DNA of 64,000 nucleotides from Zwartia vadi (GTDB lineage: Bacteria; Pseudomonadota; Gammaproteobacteria; Burkholderiales; Burkholderiaceae_B). Of the stretch, positions 37,823 through 46,687 are shown piece by piece. A program made the position numbers and the translations under genes. The DNA lies in the NCBI RefSeq assembly GCF_030410375.1, contig NZ_JAUHHE010000013.1, forward strand, positions 54,754 through 118,753, written 5' to 3'. The notes below the pieces were generated by a model. It did not search any database. It was not told where the DNA came from and saw nothing but the letters and a program-made list of their open reading frames with translations. How positions within the stretch are numbered: the stretch's first letter is position 1; every line of letters begins with the position of its first letter.

Positions 37823-38698
37823 TCACAAAGCATTCAAGGGAATCTTCACATAAGAGATGCCATTCGATTCTTTGGGTGGCAATTCTCCCGCACGGATATT
37901 GATTTGCACGGCAGGCAAGATCAACACCGGCATTTCCAGTGTCGCATCACGCTTAGTACGCATCTCTACAAACTGCGCCTCAGTGATGCCGTCGTGGACG
38001 TGGATATTTTTAGCGCGCTGTTCAGCCACAGTTGTTTCAAACGCAACGTCACGACCTGCGGGTGGATAGTCATGACACATGAACAGCCGAGTTTCTGGAG
38101 GCAGACTCAACAAACGACGTGTCGACGCATAGAGGGTTTTCGCATCACCTCCTGGAAAATCGCAACGTGCGGTTCCAACATCAGGCATAAATAAGGTGTC
38201 ACCCACAAACACTGCATCGCCAAACTGGTAAGCCATGCATGCAGGCGTGTGGCCTGGCACAAACAAAGCATGTCCCTCTAGGGCCCCTACTTTGAAGGGC
38301 TCGCCCTCTTTGATCAGCACATCAAATTGCGAACCATCTTGGCGGAACTCTGGTTCTAAATTGAATACACCCGCAAAAACTTTTTGCACCGTCGTGATGT
38401 GATCGCCAATCGCGACTTTTCCACCAAGTTTCTCTTTCAAATAAGGTGCAGCGGACAAATGATCGGCGTGCGCATGGGTCTCGAGAATCCATTCCACCTT
38501 GAGGTTGTTGGCGCGCACGAACTCGATCACCTTGTCTGCGGAAATGTGGCGCGTGCGCCCGGATTTAGGGTCGTAATCCAAAACCGAATCAATAATTGCG
38601 CATGCAGAACCAGGCTTTTCGTAGACAACATACGTGACCGTCCAAGTAGCTGGGTCAAAAATGCCATGAACCATTGGATTGACGCTTGCCTTGCTCAT
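37823..38698 (-). CDS. Persulfide dioxygenase-like MBL hydrolase (ETHE1/Blh type)
   Basis: A 291-residue metallo-beta-lactamase fold enzyme. The metal motif is HAHADH within THAHADHLSAA (His75, His77, Asp79, His80), followed by GHTPACMAYQ and GDTLFMPDVGTARCDFPGG, the segment typical of glutathione/persulfide dioxygenases of the ETHE1-Blh group. These oxidise persulfide sulfur to sulfite. The gene diverges from the BigR-like regulator and adjoins DUF2892, a layout known from bigR/blh operons. Function is therefore well supported by family and context. Confidence 0.89.
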   Translation of the reverse strand: MSKASVNPMVHGIFDPATWTVTYVVYEKPGSACAIIDSVLDYDPKSGRTRHISADKVIEFVRANNLKVEWILETHAHADHLSAAPYLKEKLGGKVAIGDHITTVQKVFAGVFNLEPEFRQDGSQFDVLIKEGEPFKVGALEGHALFVPGHTPACMAYQFGDAVFVGDTLFMPDVGTARCDFPGGDAKTLYASTRRLLSLPPETRLFMCHDYPPAGRDVAFETTVAEQRAKNIHVHDGITEAQFVEMRTKRDATLEMPVLILPAVQINIRAGELPPKESNGISYVKIPLNAL

Positions 38699-38786
38699 AC
38701 AAACTCCCTTGCTGGTAAATAGTCGCTTTTAGTCACTGTTCCACGATCTCGTGATGCCTGGAACGATCAAATAGATTAATTAAAAA

Positions 38787-38800
38787 TATTATATATAATA
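38787..38800. promoter_or_regulatory. AT-rich palindrome, candidate BigR-type operator 1
   Basis: TATTATATATAATA is a perfect 14-base palindrome made only of A and T, in the 181-base gap between the divergent persulfide dioxygenase-like and ArsR-like genes. BigR binds AT-rich palindromes overlapping the promoter of its own operon. Position and composition fit, but identity with the known box was not tested. Confidence 0.5.
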
Positions 38801-38812
38801 ACAAAATGTTTG

Positions 38813-38830
38813 TAAATATATTATAATTTA
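38813..38830. promoter_or_regulatory. AT-rich imperfect dyad, candidate BigR-type operator 2
   Basis: An 18-base AT-only dyad with outer arms TAAAT (38813-38817) and ATTTA (38826-38830), 26 bases from the centre of the first palindrome. It lies 50 bases before the regulator start, near where a -10/-35 region is expected. With the first palindrome it could let one regulator control both divergent units. Confidence 0.4.
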
Positions 38831-38879
38831 TTCAATCTTCATTCCCCTTAAATACTTATCCTGATTTTATATATGCACC

Positions 38880-39215
38880 ATGATTACTGAAGAAGTCGTC
38901 CCATTTGAACTAGACACCATGAAGGCATCGGCAGCCAACGCTTGCAAACTCATGAAAGTCCTGACCAACCCTGACCGACTGATGATCTTGTGTCAGCTCG
39001 CGCAAGGTGAGCGATGCGTCAGCGATCTAGAAACCTCGCTTGGCATCATGCAGCCCACCCTCTCTCAGCAACTCACTGTTTTGCGCAACGAACAACTCGT
39101 CGTGACGCGCCGAGAGGGCAAAAACATCTTTTATCAGTTCGCCAGCCCTCAGGCCTTGGCAGTCATGGAAGTCCTTTACTCTCAATTTTGCGTAAATAAC
39201 GGAGACGAGCAATGA
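38880..39215 (+). CDS. ArsR family regulator, BigR/SqrR-type persulfide sensor
   Basis: A 111-residue winged-helix repressor. The recognition helix region is SDLETSLGIMQPTLSQQLTVLRN and the wing VVTRREGKNIFYQ. Cysteines are at 22, 38, 46 and 104. Cys38 and Cys104 are 66 residues apart, the same spacing as the reactive pair in BigR and SqrR (Cys41/Cys107 or Cys42/Cys108), in the same structural places (end of helix alpha2 and helix alpha5). It should release DNA when persulfides cross-link these cysteines. Its stop overlaps the next start (ATGA), placing it first in the sulfur operon. Confidence 0.88.
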   Translation: MITEEVVPFELDTMKASAANACKLMKVLTNPDRLMILCQLAQGERCVSDLETSLGIMQPTLSQQLTVLRNEQLVVTRREGKNIFYQFASPQALAVMEVLYSQFCVNNGDEQ

Positions 39216-39649
39216 ATATCGACTGGAATCACTTCACACCTTGGAGCTCGCTATCAGGTGGCATCATCCTGGGCGTTGCTTCGGCCATTTTTATTCTGAT
39301 CAATGGGCGGGTGCTTGGTATCAGCGGCATCGTGGGTGGTTTACTTCCTCCTAAATCTGGCGATACCTTTTGGCGCCTCGCTTTCCTGGCAGGTATGTTT
39401 GCATCCCCTTGGATCTTCGGCGCGCTTGCACCCTCGGACCTGATCCGCGCCCCACAAATCGATGCCGATACGTTCATGCTTGTGATTGCCGGCTTGTTGG
39501 TTGGTATCGGCACGCGTTACGGATCAGGTTGCACCTCGGGCCACGGTGTTTGCGGCCTCTCACGCATGTCGCCACGCTCGCTGGTTGCGACGGTCTCATT
39601 TATGGCGGCAGGTTTTCTGACCGTCTACGTTGTACGTCACCTCATTTAA
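39212..39649 (+). CDS. YeeE/YedE family half-size sulfur transporter (first)
   Basis: A 145-residue membrane protein of the YeeE/YedE (DUF395) family, half the length of the full transporter. It carries GRVLGISGIVGGLLP near the start and GTRYGSGCTSGHGVCGLSRM near the end, which includes the family's conserved cysteines thought to pass sulfur or thiosulfate. It is translationally coupled to the regulator. It presumably combines with the second half-size protein encoded next to form one transporter. Confidence 0.91.
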   Translation: MNIDWNHFTPWSSLSGGIILGVASAIFILINGRVLGISGIVGGLLPPKSGDTFWRLAFLAGMFASPWIFGALAPSDLIRAPQIDADTFMLVIAGLLVGIGTRYGSGCTSGHGVCGLSRMSPRSLVATVSFMAAGFLTVYVVRHLI

Positions 39650-39662
39650 AGGAGCGCAGAAC

Positions 39663-40091
39663 ATGCTTCGCTTTTTCGAATTTCTCGCAGGCTTGCTTTT
39701 CGGTCTAGGTCTGATTCTTTCAGGCATGACTAACCCAGCCAAAGTTCTTGGTTTTCTGGACCTGTTTGGGCAATGGGATCCTTCACTCGCCTTTGTCATG
39801 GGCGGTGCGATCTTGGTGGGTATCTTTGCTTTTGCTCTCGCAAAGAAACGCACGACAAACTTTTTTGGCGGTGCCTTGCATCTGCCCAAGTCTACCCACA
39901 TTGACAAACGCCTGGTTGTCGGGAGCCTCATGTTTGGAGTCGGATGGGGACTCGCCGGTTTCTGCCCAGGTCCGGTGCTTGTTTCAATGGCAGCGGGGCA
40001 CGAAAAGGCTCTGATATTCGTCATAGCAATGCTTGTGGGAATGATGGGCTTTGAAATCGCCGAGCGCGCAGCAGCCCGAAATAAAACTTGA
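39663..40091 (+). CDS. YeeE/YedE family half-size sulfur transporter (second, DUF6691-like)
   Basis: A 142-residue membrane protein, partner to the preceding one. Typical segments are LAGLLFGLGLILSGMTNPAKVLGFLDLFG at the N-terminus and GVGWGLAGFCPGPVLV at the C-terminal repeat with a conserved cysteine. The ATG at 39663 has AAGGAG at good distance, so the longer frame from 39630 is not needed. The gap to the first half is 13 bases. It belongs to the BigR-type locus. Confidence 0.9.
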   Translation: MLRFFEFLAGLLFGLGLILSGMTNPAKVLGFLDLFGQWDPSLAFVMGGAILVGIFAFALAKKRTTNFFGGALHLPKSTHIDKRLVVGSLMFGVGWGLAGFCPGPVLVSMAAGHEKALIFVIAMLVGMMGFEIAERAAARNKT

Positions 40092-40114
40092 CTGAGCGAA
40101 CAAGCAAACAAGCT

Positions 40115-41833
40115 ATGAAACTGCCGACCCTGCCGATTCTTCACTGGGGCACTCAATACGATCGGGAACAGCTTGTCGGCGATCTGGTCGCGGCATTGAT
40201 CGTCACCATCATGCTGATCCCGCAAAGTCTTGCCTATGCGATGCTGGCGGGCTTGCCTCCCGAAGTTGGCTTATACGCCAGCGTTGCTCCGCTCGTTTTA
40301 TACACGTTACTCGGAACAAGTCGCGTTCTGGCTGTCGGCCCGGTTGCGGTCGTCTCTTTGATGACCGCCGCAGCCGTTGGCGAGCAAGCTGCGCTAGGCG
40401 TGCACAGTTATTGGCAAATCGCGCTGACACTGGCGTTCATATCCGGCGCGTTACTCTTGCTGATGGGATTCCTCAGGCTGGGTTTTCTGGCTAATTTTTT
40501 AAGCCACTCCGTTGTCTCTGGTTTTATTTCCGCTTCAGGCCTGCTGATTGCTGCCAGTCAACTCAAAACACTGATGGGTGTTCAGGCTTCGGGAGACAAT
40601 TTTTTTGCGCTCATTTGGTCATTGATCCAGCAAATTCCCAGCACAAATGTGCTGACACTGCTTGTTGGCGTGCTCGTGACAGCCTTTTTATTTTGGGTGA
40701 GACAAAGGCTCAAGCCTTTGTTGCTCAATTTTGGATTAAATAAGCTTGCAGCAGACATCATCACCAAAGCGGGTCCCGTACTCGCCATCTTCGTGACGAC
40801 GATTCTTGCTTGGCAACTCAATTGGCCTGACATGGGGTTAAAAGTTGTCGGCACCGTGCCACAGGGCCTTCCCCCACTGACAGCACCGCTTTGGGATCTC
40901 AAGCTTTGGCAGGATTTATTTGTACCGGCTCTGTTAATCAGTATCGTTGGGTTTGTGGAGTCGGTCTCGGTGGGACAAACACTTGCCGCCAGACGTCGTG
41001 AACGCATTGAACCCAATCAAGAACTTGTCGCACTCGGTGCATGTAATGTTTCAGCGTCTTTAACCGGTGGGTTTCCTGTAACGGGAGGCTTTGCGCGTTC
41101 GGTCGTCAACGCAGACAGTGGCGCCCGCACACCTGCTGCAGGCTTATTTACTGCCGCCGGCATCACCCTCGCCTCGTTACTGCTTACGCCTGCCTTGTTT
41201 TATTTGCCCCAGGCAACACTTGCCGCAACAATTATCGTGGCCGTGTTGTCGCTGGTGGACTTCAGCATTTTCAGACACACCTGGCAGTTTTCCAAAAAAG
41301 ATTTCGCCGCTGTCACCACAACCTTGATTGCAACCCTTGTTCTCGGTGTGGAGCTCGGTCTGGTCACAGGCGTTGTATTGTCTCTGGCCATGCACTTGTA
41401 CAACAGTAGCCAACCTCATATCGCAACAGTAGGTCTTGTCCCGGGAACGGAACACTTTCGCAACGTCTTGCGCCACGACGTGCGGACCAGTCCAACCGTC
41501 TTGTGCCTGCGCATTGACGAGAGCCTGTACTTCGCCAACGCTCGCAATATCGAGGATCGCCTAAACGCCGAGGTTGCTGAAAACCCACAACTTAAACATG
41601 TTGTCCTGCAGTGTTCGGCGATTAATGACATTGATGCCAGCGCGCTGGAAAGTCTCGAAGCCATAGAAAAGCGTTTGCGCGAATCGGGTATCTGCCTGCA
41701 TCTCTCCGAGGTCAAGGGCCCTGTCATGGATCGTCTTGAGAAATCAGACTTTCTGAAACATCTCAGCGGACAAGTATTTTTGACAAATTATCGTGCGGTG
41801 CAGCATCTCTGTCCTGAAATTATCAACGCTTAG
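40115..41833 (+). CDS. SulP family anion transporter with STAS domain
   Basis: A 572-residue SulP protein. It begins near the family consensus GDLVAALIVTIMLIPQSLAYAMLAGLPPEVGLYAS, has 11-14 hydrophobic helices, and ends with a STAS domain (from about residue 445) containing RIDESLYFANARNIEDRL. Members carry sulfate, bicarbonate or other anions. I used the ATG at 40115; a TTG at 40088 overlapping the previous stop is possible. In this locus it may move sulfate or sulfite made by persulfide oxidation, which is inferred from context. Confidence 0.9.
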   Translation: MKLPTLPILHWGTQYDREQLVGDLVAALIVTIMLIPQSLAYAMLAGLPPEVGLYASVAPLVLYTLLGTSRVLAVGPVAVVSLMTAAAVGEQAALGVHSYWQIALTLAFISGALLLLMGFLRLGFLANFLSHSVVSGFISASGLLIAASQLKTLMGVQASGDNFFALIWSLIQQIPSTNVLTLLVGVLVTAFLFWVRQRLKPLLLNFGLNKLAADIITKAGPVLAIFVTTILAWQLNWPDMGLKVVGTVPQGLPPLTAPLWDLKLWQDLFVPALLISIVGFVESVSVGQTLAARRRERIEPNQELVALGACNVSASLTGGFPVTGGFARSVVNADSGARTPAAGLFTAAGITLASLLLTPALFYLPQATLAATIIVAVLSLVDFSIFRHTWQFSKKDFAAVTTTLIATLVLGVELGLVTGVVLSLAMHLYNSSQPHIATVGLVPGTEHFRNVLRHDVRTSPTVLCLRIDESLYFANARNIEDRLNAEVAENPQLKHVVLQCSAINDIDASALESLEAIEKRLRESGICLHLSEVKGPVMDRLEKSDFLKHLSGQVFLTNYRAVQHLCPEIINA

Positions 41834-41853
41834 TATGTGCTTTAATCAGATTC

Positions 41854-43062
41854 ATGGAAAATTCGCCGCGGTTATTTAATAAGAATCTGGTGTTGCTGAT
41901 TTTGTGTCAGGGCATCTTTCTCACCAACAACATTACGTTTGTCGCGATCAATGGCCTAGTCGGCCTAAGCTTGACTAACATCACCTGGATGGCCACCTTG
42001 CCCATCATGGGTTATGTGGTCGGTGGAGCGCTTTCAACCGGAATCGTTGCACGTACACAAAAAAAATACGGCAGACAAAAATCTTTTCAACTCGGCTTGT
42101 TGGTTGCCGTGCTGTCTTCGCTCATTTGCGGTTATGCAGCCTATTCAAAAAACTTTTGGCTTTTGACCTTCGGCACCTTTGTCGCGGGTTACTACAGCGC
42201 AAACGGTCAACTTTATCGATTTGCCGCGGCTGAACTCACACACGTCAGCCTCAGAGACAAGGCTATTTCATGGGTGTTGGCTGGAGGTATTCTGGGTGCT
42301 GTTGCGGGTCCGAACCTCGCGGCCTTGACCAAAGACACTTTCGACACCCCTTTTCTGGGTGCCTATTTAACACTGACTGCCGCGGGCATTCTCGGGCTGA
42401 TTGTCATGCACTTCATTCATTTTCCGGATGAAGTAGCTGTGAAAAAGGTCCTCCCCGCCGGACGCAGTACCCTTGAACTCCTCAAGCAACCTGTTTTCAT
42501 GGTGGCCGCGATCAGTTCCGCGCTGGGCTATGGCGTCATGAACTTGCTCATGGCAGCAACCCCGCTTGCCATGAAAGTCTGTGGCCTACCCTTCTCAGAT
42601 GCGGCCCTAGTGCTTCAATGGCACGTCATCGGAATGTTCGCTCCCGGCTTTTTCACTGGATCCTTGATCAAAAAGTTTGGGACCTACAGAATTATGATTC
42701 TGGGTATCGTGCTGAACTTTGTTTGCATCATAATCGCGCTCTCTGGCGTGGAGGTTTATCAGTTCTTGTTGTCGTCCTTTATTCTGGGCGTCGGTTGGAA
42801 CTTCCTTTTCACTGGCGCAACAAGTTTGGCCATGACGGCTTATAGACCCGAAGAAAAAGACAAAGCTCAAGGCATTGTCAACTTCTTTGTCTTTGCAACG
42901 ATGGCAATCACTTCGTTTAGCTCAGGCGCTCTGGTCACGACATCAGGCTGGGATATTCTGAACTTCGCCTCGCTGTTCCCCGTTGCACTCATGGGTGTCG
43001 CCCTCATCTGGTTACGCTTTAAACAAGAGCAGGAAAAAAAGCTTCAAGCTCTTTCCACCTGA
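41854..43062 (+). CDS. MFS transporter at the end of the sulfur operon
   Basis: A 402-residue permease with 12 helices, starting MENSPRLFNKNLVLLILCQG. The motif-A-like loop reads GIVARTQKKYGRQKSF. It starts 20 bases after the SulP gene, so it is probably the last gene of the bigR-yeeE-yeeE-sulP transcript. The cargo is unknown; an export role for a sulfur-containing compound is possible. It converges within four bases on the full-length YeeE/YedE gene. Confidence 0.87.
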   Translation: MENSPRLFNKNLVLLILCQGIFLTNNITFVAINGLVGLSLTNITWMATLPIMGYVVGGALSTGIVARTQKKYGRQKSFQLGLLVAVLSSLICGYAAYSKNFWLLTFGTFVAGYYSANGQLYRFAAAELTHVSLRDKAISWVLAGGILGAVAGPNLAALTKDTFDTPFLGAYLTLTAAGILGLIVMHFIHFPDEVAVKKVLPAGRSTLELLKQPVFMVAAISSALGYGVMNLLMAATPLAMKVCGLPFSDAALVLQWHVIGMFAPGFFTGSLIKKFGTYRIMILGIVLNFVCIIIALSGVEVYQFLLSSFILGVGWNFLFTGATSLAMTAYRPEEKDKAQGIVNFFVFATMAITSFSSGALVTTSGWDILNFASLFPVALMGVALIWLRFKQEQEKKLQALST

Positions 43063-43066
43063 CGAA

Positions 43067-44071
43067 TCAACGGCTACGATGAAAGCCTAGGCGGGCGCCC
43101 AACAAGATGCCCGCCACCGCGACAACTGAGCTCAACGCGAGTGTCGATAAGCCCGTCAGTCCCTGACCGATTGAGCAGCCTAAAGCCAGAGAGCCACCCA
43201 CCCCCATGGATACGCCACCCACGATATAGCGCAGCATCTCGCGTGGCGAACTAAATCCCTGTAGATGCAAACCTTTGCGCAACCAGGCAATCAAGAAAGA
43301 ACCCAACAAGACACCTAATACAGCCGAAACCCCGAAGCTCAGCTTCATGCCAGTCGCGATCATCGCGTACTGGATTGTTTCGCCAATCGGTGCGACAAAG
43401 GTCAGGGAGACCAGATTGACAGGCTCAAACTCATCGAAGGCCAACCAGCCCGTTGAAAACCAGCCAGCCACAATTAAAAGACCCATCACGAAGCCAGCAA
43501 ACAAGTCTCTTTTATGACGAAGCAAGTTCAGCTTCCAAAAACTGAATGCGAACAAACCAAGCAGTAACAGACTGACCACCCAGCCCTGAGCGATCACAGG
43601 CAGGTCGGCAATACTTCCGCCGGAAACGGCTGTCGTCTGGGCCAAGACCATACGCAACGGACCAAATACACCCGTCAAGGTCATATAGGCCGAAATCCCA
43701 AGGCAGAGCAACACAACAAGAGAGCGCAGGTTACCCTGTGCGCACAACACGAGCGTGCGGGCACCACATCCGTTGGCCAGCATCATCCCGTAACCGAACA
43801 GCCCCCCCCCAACAAATACCAACAACCATGAAAAAGTGGGCCCACGGTAGATGGATTTACTTAGGTCAATCATCTCAAAGTGCGCCAGGGCTTGTGTGCC
43901 AATGATCGCTACGCCAAGCGCCAATACGAAAGACTGCGCCTTATGCAACGCACCGGACTGCCAGTACTCTTTGAACGCGCGATTCAAACAAAATCCCGAA
44001 TATTGTCCGGTGGCACCAAACGCCAGACCAATCGCGAGCCCCGACCAAATCAATATTTCCTGAACATTCAT
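43067..44071 (-). CDS. YeeE/YedE family full-length transporter (TsuA-like)
   Basis: A 334-residue membrane protein of the full-length YeeE/YedE family, whose best-known member imports thiosulfate. Conserved cysteine segments are YSGFCLNRAFKEYW, GCGARTLVLCAQGN and GCSIGQGLTGLS, in the order expected for the duplicated fold. It lies at the edge of the sulfur locus on the opposite strand, so it is a third YeeE-family protein here and may be regulated separately. No TusA or rhodanese gene follows. Confidence 0.91.
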   Translation of the reverse strand: MNVQEILIWSGLAIGLAFGATGQYSGFCLNRAFKEYWQSGALHKAQSFVLALGVAIIGTQALAHFEMIDLSKSIYRGPTFSWLLVFVGGGLFGYGMMLANGCGARTLVLCAQGNLRSLVVLLCLGISAYMTLTGVFGPLRMVLAQTTAVSGGSIADLPVIAQGWVVSLLLLGLFAFSFWKLNLLRHKRDLFAGFVMGLLIVAGWFSTGWLAFDEFEPVNLVSLTFVAPIGETIQYAMIATGMKLSFGVSAVLGVLLGSFLIAWLRKGLHLQGFSSPREMLRYIVGGVSMGVGGSLALGCSIGQGLTGLSTLALSSVVAVAGILLGARLGFHRSR

Positions 44072-44120
44072 GACGCCTGTATTCCCAATGTGTTTTGAGG
44101 AATTTTACCCGGGCGCCCTC

Positions 44121-44780
44121 TCATTGCGGGACCCAGGCTGCATGGCGCGCCAGTGTGCGGAGCTGTTTCCAGGTTTGAGCTTCTTTACGCACTGCAGGCC
44201 ACAAACGCAGTAATAACTCAGCTGTGGCAAACGCATCGGACGCCGCCTGATGCCGAACTGCACATTCGATTTCGAAGTGTGTCAACCAATCATCCAACGC
44301 CCGCGCTTTACTGTTGCCACCCACCACACGCGCAATGGGCTCGATATCGAGCCATTCGTTTACCAAGGGGGGCAACTGATAACGCCGAAACGCCCGTTCA
44401 ATCATCGCGGCATCAAACGCTGCATGAAACGCCAGCAAGGGCGAGCCGTTCGCCCAGGCTCTGAATTGTTCAAGCGCCTCTTCGGGTGCGCACCCTTCTG
44501 TTTGCGCCTGCACGCCGATATGATGAATCAGAATATTATCTTTAGTGGAAGGCCGGGCCTGACGCAAAACAATTTCAAAACTATCACCAATCATAAGCTC
44601 CAGGCGAGCGCTAGAGGGTGTGTAGCGTAGTGCGACTGCAGCGATAGCCAAAAGCTGATCGTTTTTCGGATCGAGCCCCGTTGTCTCAACATCAAGCATG
44701 ATCCAACGCTGAGAAAGACTTCGATCCTCGGAGGTCCGATCAAAAAGTGCACGCGCGCGGCGCTTGAGCTCAGCGAACAT
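44121..44780 (-). CDS. DnaQ-like 3'-5' exonuclease (DEDDh)
   Basis: A 219-residue exonuclease of the DEDDh superfamily. The motifs are DVETTGLDP (Asp30, Glu32), HAAFDAAMIERAF (third acidic residue) and HQAASDAFATAEL (His and last Asp). It is shorter than full polymerase-III epsilon and has no polymerase-binding tail, so it is probably a repair or RNA exonuclease. The ATG at 44780 was preferred to a TTG two codons earlier. It overlaps by 11 bases the end of the cNMP/CBS/DUF294 gene, a pairing common in Proteobacteria. Confidence 0.9.
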   Translation of the reverse strand: MFAELKRRARALFDRTSEDRSLSQRWIMLDVETTGLDPKNDQLLAIAAVALRYTPSSARLELMIGDSFEIVLRQARPSTKDNILIHHIGVQAQTEGCAPEEALEQFRAWANGSPLLAFHAAFDAAMIERAFRRYQLPPLVNEWLDIEPIARVVGGNSKARALDDWLTHFEIECAVRHQAASDAFATAELLLRLWPAVRKEAQTWKQLRTLARHAAWVPQ

Positions 44781-46647
44781 AATCAAGCTCTAGACGTTGC
44801 TGCAGAGAGCGAATACGCGCCAGGGACCCCTTTAAAATAGTGCGGTCGACTGCATTCAATGTATCCACATTCAAAGCATTAGGATTATCCCCAATCATGC
44901 CACCGTCCAACTGAATGGCAAGACGCAACGTCTGAAGGTACTGAAATGCTGCAATCCACGCTGAGCTTTCTTTTTTGGGTACTCCAGCAACTCTACCCAA
45001 TGCAGCCAGACGCTCCTGCGTGTTGAGGGACTCGATCCGATTGGCCAATGCGTATATACGCGCGACCTCGACCACAATCGCCGTACCCTGCATTTTCAGA
45101 TCGATCACCTGCTTATCGTCAATTTTTTTAGTGTCAAGACTCCCCAGCCAATTGAGCGGCACACTGTTACGCAGCGCAGACTCAGCCATCAACTTTAAAA
45201 ATCTGGGTTTAGCGGCGGCCCACTCGGTGACCTCGGTGCGAAGTTCCTTCAACAGTTGATCGTTACCTACAAGCGACCTGAAATCAAAAAATATTCCCGC
45301 ATTGAGCAGGTCCTCAGGATGCCCATGTTCAACCCAGTGAGCAAAGCGATTGCGCCATTCCTGTTGCGTTAAACAAAGCGTCGGATTACTCGCCATGATG
45401 TTGCCCTTGCAAAGCGGATAACCACAAGCATCCAGGGCGACATTGACCTCGCGCGCAAAATTCAAATACCGATCTTTGATCGTCGCATCGGCCCGGTCCA
45501 CATATATCAGCGCATTATCCTGATCAGTTGCAATGGTTTGTTCGCTGCGACCTTCCGAGCCCAGGGCGATCCAGGCAAAATCATCGAGGTCCAACCCATG
45601 CTGATGCGCCAATAAAATCACCAAACGCGAAGTCAATACATCATTGAGATGACTAATTAAAAAGGTCAGTTGCCGAGCCTTGACGCCTTGGCCTAACAAG
45701 CTGCGCGCAAACTTGCGAATGTTCGAGGCACAGTCTTGGAGCGCGGCAACATCCTCCGCCATTCTGATCGAAGAACTGATCGTATCGAACGAAAGCCTTT
45801 GTAAAGAAAACAGATCGCGCTCAGAGATACAGCCCACAATCCGGCCCTGGTCCAAAACAGGCACATGACGGATGCGAAACCGCGACATCATAACGGCGGC
45901 TTCCTCAGCGGTATCATCGACAGTCAGTGTTTTGACATTTTTAGACATCACCTCACAGATGGGCGTATCAAGACTGATGCCTGCCAAGGTCACGCGACTC
46001 AACACATCGTCTCGCGTCAAAATACCCAAAATCTCGTGACCGTCCTCGGTGATCAAGACCGATCCGACTTGTTTTTCATGAACAAGCGTCAATGCCTCCC
46101 GCAAAGAAGTTTGTGGATGCGTCACGATCGGGACACGTCGAATCAAATCGCCGAGTCGGCTCTCTAGAGATTGTTCGTGTAAAGCTTTGGATGCAACACT
46201 ATTACGCATGGCCTGCCTGGATTGCTCAAGCAACATCCAGACACGGTTATTAGAGAAGTCTCGAAATATTTGCGAACGACCCAAGAGCTCCTGCAACGCA
46301 GCTGCTGGCAACAGCAAACAAAAACAATCCGTCACCGCGGTATAAGTAGCCGCTACAGGCCGTGCAGCCAAACTCGCACTGAGAGAAAATAAATCGCCAG
46401 GCTCCATCTCGAAGACCGTTTCGACCAAGCCCGGGTTGACTCGTTTACCAGATACACGCCCCTGTCGAATCAAATAGAGATCTCTAGGCGGTCCGTCTGC
46501 AGGCGACAAGATGACTTCGTCAGGAGCGAAATATGCTTCAGAGGATGATGTCAGGAAAAAATCAACATCCTCGATTGCCATTTGAGAAAATGGCAATCGT
46601 TGCATCACCTGTTGGCGGAGATTTTGAACCAGGCTAGGTGAAGTCAT
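44770..46647 (-). CDS. cNMP-binding / CBS / DUF294 nucleotidyltransferase-like protein
   Basis: A 625-residue multidomain cytoplasmic protein. Order: a cyclic-nucleotide-binding domain (about 20-130, with LYLIRQGRVSGK and MEPGDLFS), two CBS repeats (about 165-285, with VLITEDGHEILGILTRDDVLSR and VLDQGRIVGCISERDLF), then the DUF294 nucleotidyltransferase-like domain with WIALGSEGRSEQTIATDQDNALIY, where the GSxxRxEQ and D-x-D pattern resembles GlnD, and a C-terminal helical DUF294 domain. The ATG at 46647 has GGAGG upstream; the longer frame to 46704 was rejected. It probably senses adenosine nucleotides; the target is unknown. Confidence 0.9.
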   Translation of the reverse strand: MTSPSLVQNLRQQVMQRLPFSQMAIEDVDFFLTSSSEAYFAPDEVILSPADGPPRDLYLIRQGRVSGKRVNPGLVETVFEMEPGDLFSLSASLAARPVAATYTAVTDCFCLLLPAAALQELLGRSQIFRDFSNNRVWMLLEQSRQAMRNSVASKALHEQSLESRLGDLIRRVPIVTHPQTSLREALTLVHEKQVGSVLITEDGHEILGILTRDDVLSRVTLAGISLDTPICEVMSKNVKTLTVDDTAEEAAVMMSRFRIRHVPVLDQGRIVGCISERDLFSLQRLSFDTISSSIRMAEDVAALQDCASNIRKFARSLLGQGVKARQLTFLISHLNDVLTSRLVILLAHQHGLDLDDFAWIALGSEGRSEQTIATDQDNALIYVDRADATIKDRYLNFAREVNVALDACGYPLCKGNIMASNPTLCLTQQEWRNRFAHWVEHGHPEDLLNAGIFFDFRSLVGNDQLLKELRTEVTEWAAAKPRFLKLMAESALRNSVPLNWLGSLDTKKIDDKQVIDLKMQGTAIVVEVARIYALANRIESLNTQERLAALGRVAGVPKKESSAWIAAFQYLQTLRLAIQLDGGMIGDNPNALNVDTLNAVDRTILKGSLARIRSLQQRLELDYVR

Positions 46648-46687
46648 CGCAAGCCTCCATTGAAGTCTGTGGCGTCCTGAGCACTGG

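Noticed and set aside
39596..40225. A 209-residue minus-strand open frame across the second YeeE gene and the SulP start
   Set aside because: It overlaps two well-supported genes and is low in complexity (Lys/Arg/Pro-rich), with no family features.
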